Notes under the pieces: model-generated | The model's input: the letters and a program-made list of their open reading frames with translations, nothing else | The model's database searches: none | What the model was told of the DNA's origin: nothing | Position numbers and translations under genes: made by a program | In this document: positions 59,333 through 64,000 of the stretch, in pieces | How positions within the stretch are numbered: position 1 is the first letter of the stretch | Layout: the number at the start of each line of letters is the position of its first letter | Origin: Bin125 sp026705025 | GTDB taxonomy: Bacteria; Chloroflexota; Dehalococcoidia; Bin125 | Assembly: GCA_026705025.1 (NCBI GenBank) | Contig: JAPPBN010000003.1 | Coordinates: 62,001-126,000, forward strand | Length of the DNA: 64,000 nt | Direction of reading: 5' to 3'

Positions 59333-59671
59333 GTGCCGATGGTCTTCGGCTTCGCCACGCATCGCCGCCAACAACTGGAGGCGGAGTTCCTGCGGATTGC
59401 CGGATCGATGCGGCAATTGGGCGCCCAGCGGTTCTGGCTGACCGGCGATCTGGCTCGCAACGAGATCGGACCCGATTCCGAGCTCGAACTGCTCGTTGTG
59501 CATGAAACCGAGCAGCCCTTTCACCGCCGCTCGGACTTCTTCCAGACTCACCTGAGACCGCAGGTGGGAACGACCTTCATCGTCTACACGCCCGAAGAGT
59601 TTGCCCGCCTCTGCGAGCGTGACCGAGTGATCATTGAGGCGACGAGCCTGAGCGAGGAGGTGATCGTGTGA
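59333..59671 (+). CDS. MNT-type nucleotidyltransferase with altered active site
   Basis: A 112-residue minimal nucleotidyltransferase-fold protein paired with a HEPN gene. The motif region LTGDLARNEIGPDSELELLVV aligns with the usual G-S-x10-D-x-D. The Ser is Asp (G38-D39), and D-x-D reads E-x-E (E50, E52). Normal MNT partners neutralise HEPN toxins by AMP transfer; with these changes the activity may be lost or altered. GTG 59333 or ATG 59339 could start it. It overlaps the HEPN gene by 4 nt. Confidence 0.7.
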   Translation: MPMVFGFATHRRQQLEAEFLRIAGSMRQLGAQRFWLTGDLARNEIGPDSELELLVVHETEQPFHRRSDFFQTHLRPQVGTTFIVYTPEEFARLCERDRVIIEATSLSEEVIV

Positions 59672-60078
59672 TCGCCCGGCCGGAGTCGGAGCGTTGGCTT
59701 ACCCAGTCGCGCCGCGATCTGGAGGCCGCCGAACACGCGTCGGACGGTGGATTTCACGCGCTGGCCTGCTTTCTCTCACAGCAGGCCGGGGAGAAGGCTG
59801 TCGCCGGCTACCTCTTCGCCCACGGCGCCGACCACGTGTGGGGACACGCTCTGGCGGACCTGTGCGAGGACGCGATGCAGCTCGACAAGTCGTTCGATGT
59901 GATCAAGTCGGTGGCGATGCTGTTGGACAAGTACTATCACCCGACCAGATATCCGACCGGTCTCCCCGGCGGCATTCCCCATGATGTCTACGATCAAACG
60001 GACTCATCCCGAGCCATCGAGATCGCCCGGGATGTGCTGCAGTTCGTCGATACCAGGCTCAGTTCGCTCGACCAGTGA
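59668..60078 (+). CDS. HEPN-domain protein
   Basis: A 136-residue helical protein of the HEPN family: WLTQSRRDLEAAEHASDGGFHALACFLSQQAGEKAVAGYL (core R-R-D-L-x-x-A, C-F-L-x-Q-Q-A-x-E-K), and KYYHPTRYPTG near residue 91. The RNase motif R-x4-6-H of HepT toxins is not obvious; R-Y-P-T-G-L-P-G-G-I-P-H has too wide a gap. The pair with the preceding MNT gene resembles a type VII toxin-antitoxin module. It overlaps the next small gene by 4 nt. Confidence 0.8.
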   Translation: MIARPESERWLTQSRRDLEAAEHASDGGFHALACFLSQQAGEKAVAGYLFAHGADHVWGHALADLCEDAMQLDKSFDVIKSVAMLLDKYYHPTRYPTGLPGGIPHDVYDQTDSSRAIEIARDVLQFVDTRLSSLDQ

Positions 60079-60368
60079 TCCAGTTCCGACACGTCCGGCT
60101 GAATGAGTACCACTGCGCCATGCTGGAGGACCTGATCGAGTTTCAAGATGCTCCAACACCGCGCGCGGTCATCGTCGAGGATGCGGTCGCAGAGGACGGT
60201 CTCGTCTTTCGTCCAGCACTGCGCCACACGGGATATCACCCAGGCGTCCTCGCGAAGCTGGCCGAGCATGGGTTGGTTGATCTCACACACGTCGGAGATT
60301 CGGCATACCGGGTTTATGTCACCCCGGTTGGTCGGGACTGTTACGACGACATGTGCGGGTTGACCTGA
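60075..60368 (+). CDS. Unrecognised 97-residue protein coupled to HEPN
   Basis: No family recognised. The start GTG overlaps the HEPN stop, and codon use matches the neighbours. The middle (HPGVLAKLAEHGLVDLTHVGD, cited by L-A-K-L-A-E-H-G-L-V-D-L) followed by VYVTPVGRDCY has a winged-helix look: a helix, a short turn and a beta wing. It might regulate the MNT-HEPN pair, but this is inference. Confidence 0.5.
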   Translation: MIQFRHVRLNEYHCAMLEDLIEFQDAPTPRAVIVEDAVAEDGLVFRPALRHTGYHPGVLAKLAEHGLVDLTHVGDSAYRVYVTPVGRDCYDDMCGLT

Positions 60369-60373
60369 ACCGG

Positions 60374-61309
60374 ATGCCGGTGAAGCGATACGAACCGCAA
60401 CTGCCACGACCGCTGTCGCCGCAGCGCATGGGGGCAATTCGCAAGCGGTTACTTGAGTGGTACGCCGACAATGAGCAACCGTTTCCCTGGCGTAGCGCTC
60501 GCGATCCCTATGCCGCCCTTGTGGCGGCAGTGTGCGCCCAGCAAACGCAGATGTCCCGCGTGCTTGAAATCTACGACCGTTGGATGAAAGCGTTTCCGAC
60601 GATCGAGGATCTGGCTGAAGCCGACAGCGCTGAGGCGATTCGTGTGTGGGGACGAGCCGGCTACCCGCGCCGAGCGGTGTACCTGCATCAAACCGCGCAG
60701 GTTGTATGTAACGAACACGGAGGACATTTGCCGACGGACCGCGACTCGCTCGAACGACTACCCGGAGTCGGTCCGTTCACGGCGGCAATCATTCTGAACT
60801 TTGGACACCGACTAGATGCTGCCGCTGTCGATACGAACATTACACGTGTGTTGGGTCGAGTATTGTACGGGGCCCTGCAACCCGCGCTCGAGACGCCGGC
60901 ACGCGACATACGTTGGGCCTCGGAGCGTTTGCTGCCCGACCATCAGGCCACGCGCTGGAATCCTGCGTTGATGGACTTTGGCGCATCGATTTGCACGCCA
61001 AATCCGAAGTGTGAGTTGTGTCCGCTGACTCGCCTGTGCGACGCCCATACGAAGTTCAAGGCAGGAGCAAGGGCGGAAGCGGTTCGCGCTCAACCGTCAT
61101 TCGTCGGATCGCAACGGGAGATTCGAGGTTTGTTGTTGTCGCTGTTGCGAGAGGCAGAAGATCCGCTCCCGCGTGATCGAGTGTTGCAGGAGGTGGCGAG
61201 GCGTTCAGGAGCCAGGCGGTCGCGGGTCGCGTTGGCCGAACAGTCGCTCATAGATGATGGATTGATTCGTTGTGCCGATCATAAGTTATTCCTGGGTGCC
61301 GAGACGTAG
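60374..61309 (+). CDS. MutY/EndoIII-like HhH-GPD glycosylase, altered catalytic Glu
   Basis: A 311-residue HhH-GPD DNA glycosylase. The helix-hairpin-helix with LPGVGPFTAAI (129-139) and the catalytic Asp153 in AVDTNITRVLGR are present. Four cysteines (207, 213, 216, 222) form the iron-sulfur cluster motif. PFPWRSARDPYAALVAAVCAQQTQ is MutY-like, but the position of MutY's catalytic Glu (S-E-V-M-L-Q-Q-T-Q) holds Ala52. A C-terminal part of about 80 residues reads as a winged helix and not the MutY NUDIX-like domain. Substrate specificity is uncertain. Confidence 0.85.
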   Translation: MPVKRYEPQLPRPLSPQRMGAIRKRLLEWYADNEQPFPWRSARDPYAALVAAVCAQQTQMSRVLEIYDRWMKAFPTIEDLAEADSAEAIRVWGRAGYPRRAVYLHQTAQVVCNEHGGHLPTDRDSLERLPGVGPFTAAIILNFGHRLDAAAVDTNITRVLGRVLYGALQPALETPARDIRWASERLLPDHQATRWNPALMDFGASICTPNPKCELCPLTRLCDAHTKFKAGARAEAVRAQPSFVGSQREIRGLLLSLLREAEDPLPRDRVLQEVARRSGARRSRVALAEQSLIDDGLIRCADHKLFLGAET

Positions 61310-61340
61310 TTGACGTGTTCGGTGAGCGTTTGCATATAAT
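61310..61340 (+). promoter_or_regulatory. Predicted promoter
   Basis: TTGACG at 61310-61315 and a perfect TATAAT at 61335-61340 with a 19 bp spacer, about 80 nt ahead of the coiled-coil/winged-helix gene. The spacer is a little long. Confidence 0.5.
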
Positions 61341-61421
61341 GTCGTCGCGGCCGGCCGGACGCTGTTCAGTCGACTCGGCACGATCGCAGCGATGATCTCG
61401 GTACTGAGAGGACGCACGTCA

Positions 61422-61940
61422 ATGGCTGGCAACTTTGAAGAACAACTGCAAGCAGAACTTGCCGGCATACAGACGGAGATCGATCGTCTGGAAACGAAGC
61501 GCAGGCTGATCCACGAGCTACTGAGCAATGAGTCGGGCGCCGGATCCTCTGGAGCAGCGACGGCCAAGCCGGCTCGGAGACGCGCAGCTCGACGGGGCGG
61601 CGCTCCGGCGAAGCGGACGCGCCGACCGAGGGGACTGATCACCGGAAAGGTGCGGGAGTTCCTGGGCCAGCAAAGTGGTCCGGTTCACGCCACCGAGATC
61701 CTGGCATTCCTCGAGAGGAACGATGCGGCGCCGCAGTCGGCCAAGCCCATGCCGACGCTGCAGTCGACGCTGCAGCGGATGAAGGAAATGGGTGAGATCC
61801 AGAACACCGGTCGGAATCGGTGGGCATTGATCGCGGGCGGCGCAGGAGAGAGCAGTGCCGCGCCGGCAGCGCGAAGCGACGGTCCGCCGGTTGTGACCTC
61901 GACGACCACATTCGGGGCCCGACCGCTGGGCAACCAGTAA
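61422..61940 (+). CDS. Coiled-coil plus winged-helix protein
   Basis: A 172-residue protein of no named family. It has an N-terminal coiled coil (FEEQLQAELAGIQTEIDRLE core), a Lys/Arg/Ala-rich linker (KPARRRAARRGG, then KRTRRPRG) that resembles histone-like tails, and a winged-helix-like C-terminal part (GKVREFLGQQSGPVHATEIL, LQSTLQRMKEMGEIQNTGRNRWAL). It is likely a DNA-binding regulator or nucleoid-associated protein. ATG 61422 is taken; ATG 61392 adds ten residues. Confidence 0.7.
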   Translation: MAGNFEEQLQAELAGIQTEIDRLETKRRLIHELLSNESGAGSSGAATAKPARRRAARRGGAPAKRTRRPRGLITGKVREFLGQQSGPVHATEILAFLERNDAAPQSAKPMPTLQSTLQRMKEMGEIQNTGRNRWALIAGGAGESSAAPAARSDGPPVVTSTTTFGARPLGNQ

Positions 61941-62033
61941 ACGGCAACGAACAGTTAGCATACGTTCGCACGCGACCGGTCGTCGCGGCGGGCAGCCCGC
62001 CCGCATACATCACCTGTCAAGGAGCATGAACGC

Positions 62034-62354
62034 ATGTTGTTCGAACTTCGTCAGTACACGATCAACAAGGGAAAGCGCGAACAGTTCGTCAAGTTGATGG
62101 AAGAGCAGATCATTCCCTTCCAGACGGCGCAGGGAATGACGATCCTGGGCTCCTTCATCTCCGAGGAAGACGACAACACCTACGTCTGGATTCGACGCTT
62201 CCACTCCGAGGAAGAGCGCGAGCGGCTGTATGACGCGGTCTACAACTCCGATCACTGGAAGAACGACATCGCGCCGCAGGTGGGCGACATGATGAGCCGC
62301 GACAGCATCTCGGTCAGGCGGCTCGAAGCCACCCCACGGTCGCCGATTCAATAG
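62034..62354 (+). CDS. NIPSNAP family protein
   Basis: A 106-residue dimeric alpha+beta barrel protein. It starts LFELRQYTINKGKREQFVKL, the NIPSNAP opening (ELRxYTxxxGKxxx), and has ILGSFISEEDDNTYVWIRRF in the middle, cited by its F-x-S-E-x-D-x-N-x-Y-V-W-I-R core. The function is not established in bacteria. The next gene follows directly. Confidence 0.9.
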   Translation: MLFELRQYTINKGKREQFVKLMEEQIIPFQTAQGMTILGSFISEEDDNTYVWIRRFHSEEERERLYDAVYNSDHWKNDIAPQVGDMMSRDSISVRRLEATPRSPIQ

Positions 62355-63212
62355 GTGTCCCAACATTTGGCAGAATCTTCCGCGGAGCAGAGCGCGGCCG
62401 CACCGGATGCACCTGACGGCGCCCTGTTCACCAGGGACGGCGACTACTTCATTCCGACCGACCGCGCGCGCGGCCCCTGGACGTTCGACTCCCTGCATGG
62501 AAGTCCGGTCGCGGCGCTGATTGCCTACTGCGTTGAACAGCGGCTGCTTGAGTCGGGTACAGCGTCGACCGAGGCAGGCGATTTGAGGATCGCCCGCCAG
62601 ACCATCGACCTGTTTCGACGTGTTCCGTACGGATCGCTGTCGGTCGAGGTCTTGCCGATTCGCGAAGGGCGCCGGGTTGCGGTGTTTCAGTCGCGTCTGA
62701 GTTGCGAAGGCAAGCTGCTGACACAGGCGACCACGCTCTGTCTGCGCGCGAACGAGACTCTGGGCTCTGTCGGCGCCGTGCACATGACTGAGCGGCCCCT
62801 GTCTCCTGATGAAGCAACGCCGAACAGGGTGGATCGGATTGGCAATCGCTGGGTGTCGTATCCGGGGACCCTGGAGATGCGCCATGTCGTGCCGCCGGGT
62901 GGTTCGCAACCACCAGTGGTCTGGATGAGAACCGACGCACGTGTGGTCGCTGAAACGCCACTCACACCAGCAGTGCGAGCCGCCGGAATCGCTGATTTCG
63001 TCTCACCGTTCGCGAACATGCAGCCAGGTCGCAGCGGCTACGTCAATGCCGACATCACCCTGCACCTGCACCGGCCTCCGGTCGGCGAATGGCATTTTCT
63101 GCGCATCGTGTCCCGCGGCGCCGCCGACGGGATCGCTACCGCGCAGGCGGTTCTGGGCGACATGGCCGGCGCATACGGAGCCAGTTCTGCCGCCAGCCTG
63201 ATCAATATGTGA
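62355..63212 (+). CDS. Thioesterase-like (TesB-type hot-dog) protein
   Basis: A 285-residue double hot-dog protein with DRARGPWTFDSLHGSPVAALI, IARQTIDLFRRVPYGSLSVEV, and a C-terminal FVSPFANMQPGRSGYVNADI then ITLHLHRPPVGEW. The P-V-A-A-L and D-x-T-L-H-L-H-R-P-P-x-G-E-W landmarks match the thioesterase-like superfamily (acyl-CoA thioesterase II type). It starts at GTG 62355, directly after the NIPSNAP stop. Catalysis on acyl-CoA is likely but the substrate is unknown. Confidence 0.85.
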   Translation: MSQHLAESSAEQSAAAPDAPDGALFTRDGDYFIPTDRARGPWTFDSLHGSPVAALIAYCVEQRLLESGTASTEAGDLRIARQTIDLFRRVPYGSLSVEVLPIREGRRVAVFQSRLSCEGKLLTQATTLCLRANETLGSVGAVHMTERPLSPDEATPNRVDRIGNRWVSYPGTLEMRHVVPPGGSQPPVVWMRTDARVVAETPLTPAVRAAGIADFVSPFANMQPGRSGYVNADITLHLHRPPVGEWHFLRIVSRGAADGIATAQAVLGDMAGAYGASSAASLINM

Positions 63213-63272
63213 AACATGCGCACACCAGTGTCACTCGTGGCGTCGACAAGCTCAGGCCGTTAATCTCCAGGT

Positions 63273-64000
63273 ATGGCCGGCCGAATCGTAGGCATGATCT
63301 CGGTATTGACGCTCGTTGGCGTCGTTGCCGCCGCAGCGGTGTTGTTGACACTGGCCCTCGACTCGGAGAAGGATTCTGGGCGCCAGACCGCCAAGGTGTT
63401 GTCCGAGGCTGTCGCGCGCTGGCTGGTTGCGAACGACGTCGAGTCACTGGCGGATGCGGAGATTGCAGAAATGCTCCGTGTCCAGGCGCCCTCAGCGGCA
63501 GATAGTGAAGCTGCCGGGGTGGAGCTGGGAACCATCTGGGTCTTCAACTCCCAGGCGCGGCTCGCAGCTTCTTCGAGCGACGCGCGCACCATTGATCGCG
63601 CCGAGATACTCTCTGCCCGTCGAGTGCTGGATCCGGGTACCGAGACGGTGATTGAGGCTCTGCCGGACGGACGATACGCCGGGACGGCGGCGGTGCGAAA
63701 CGCCGACGGCACGACCATCGGAGCGGTGCGGATTGAGTTCACCACCAGCCAGATCGGGACCCACTTCGAGCTCTATCGCACCGAGTACATCGTCGGCGTG
63801 ATCCTCATTCTGCTGGCGCTGGTCTTCGCCAGTTGGTTCCTGGCCCGGCGGCTGGCAAAACCAATTGGTCTGATGGTTCGGGCCGCCAGGGCGGTGGAAG
63901 ACGGCCGACAGCCCGAACCGGGCGTGGCAGCTTCGTTGCGTAACACGTCCTTGACTCGTGACGAATATGGGGAACTGGCCGGCGTCTTCCTGGACATGGC
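63273..64000 (+). CDS. HAMP-domain sensor protein (partial, 3' end outside window)
   Basis: The frame runs open from ATG 63273 off the right edge; 242 full codons are present. The N-terminus (about 5-28) is a transmembrane helix. An extracytoplasmic region of about 140 residues follows (GVELGTIWVFNSQARLAASS part), then a second helix (about 172-193). A HAMP domain begins LARRLAKPIGLMVRAARAVEDG and shows TRDEYGELAGVFLDM. A histidine kinase, diguanylate cyclase or chemoreceptor output would follow beyond the window. Confidence 0.8.
   Translation, partial: MAGRIVGMISVLTLVGVVAAAAVLLTLALDSEKDSGRQTAKVLSEAVARWLVANDVESLADAEIAEMLRVQAPSAADSEAAGVELGTIWVFNSQARLAASSSDARTIDRAEILSARRVLDPGTETVIEALPDGRYAGTAAVRNADGTTIGAVRIEFTTSQIGTHFELYRTEYIVGVILILLALVFASWFLARRLAKPIGLMVRAARAVEDGRQPEPGVAASLRNTSLTRDEYGELAGVFLDM

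Noticed and set aside
63260..63745. Minus-strand frame opposite the partial sensor gene
   Set aside because: The plus-strand frame has two membrane helices and a HAMP domain; the minus frame has no pattern.
1..64000. CRISPR arrays, rRNA genes and full-size IS elements
   Set aside because: No regularly spaced direct repeats, no rRNA-like segments and no transposase or integrase signature were seen.

Overview
The window is 64 kb of GC-rich bacterial chromosome, densely packed, with many 1-4 nt start/stop overlaps. It looks like a member of the Chloroflexota (Dehalococcoidia/SAR202-like or a neighbouring class). This is inferred from gene content: RNase Y beside recA-recX, a CaiB/BaiF CoA-transferase, an enolase-superfamily enzyme, a single-chain biotin carboxylase/carboxyltransferase, DUF1800/DUF1501 proteins and a complete-looking division operon. 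No rRNA or other decisive marker is present, so the phylum call is tentative.

Region 1 (1-19.3 kb) is a division and cell-wall (dcw) cluster on the minus strand, in transcription order mraZ-rsmH-ftsL-ftsI-murF-mraY-murD-ftsW-murG-murC-murB-ddl-ftsQ-ftsA-ftsZ, followed by trmD and rplS. murE is missing from its usual place: ftsI and murF overlap directly. Upstream of mraZ there is a plausible promoter and a pair of MraZ-type TGGGG boxes. A 352 bp gap between rsmH and ftsL holds a long perfect inverted repeat.

Region 2 (19.3-28.7 kb) is a plus-strand housekeeping run: mog/moaB-like, a radical SAM protein, yggS, proC, yggT, recA, recX, rny, a PHP phosphoesterase and fabZ. It ends with a small Arg/Gly-rich tail-anchored protein on the other strand and a tRNA-Asp gene.

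Region 3 (28.7-63.2 kb) is accessory. It holds acyl-CoA and small-molecule metabolism (single-chain acyl-CoA carboxylase, a fused double CaiB/BaiF protein, GMC oxidoreductase, DUF35 and thiolase-like pair, SDR, enolase-superfamily dehydratase, thioesterase). It also holds two tandem DHA2 exporters, serine beta-lactamase-fold proteins, a ParDE module wedged between a full and a truncated copy of one membrane gene, a vWA lipoprotein, a ThuA-like protein, DUF1800/DUF1501/NHL proteins, an MNT-HEPN pair and a MutY-like glycosylase. The window ends inside a HAMP-domain sensor gene.

The most striking signal is a set of short palindromic repeats scattered through region 3, with one copy at the left end. 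Some lie in frame inside genes, in protein linkers. One small GIY-YIG nuclease gene (51911-52213) is bracketed by 32 bp perfect inverted repeats, each with its own internal palindrome, forming a compact 404 bp unit. This resembles the REP/RAYT layout with a GIY-YIG nuclease in the transposase position, and it is the best candidate here for an undescribed system.
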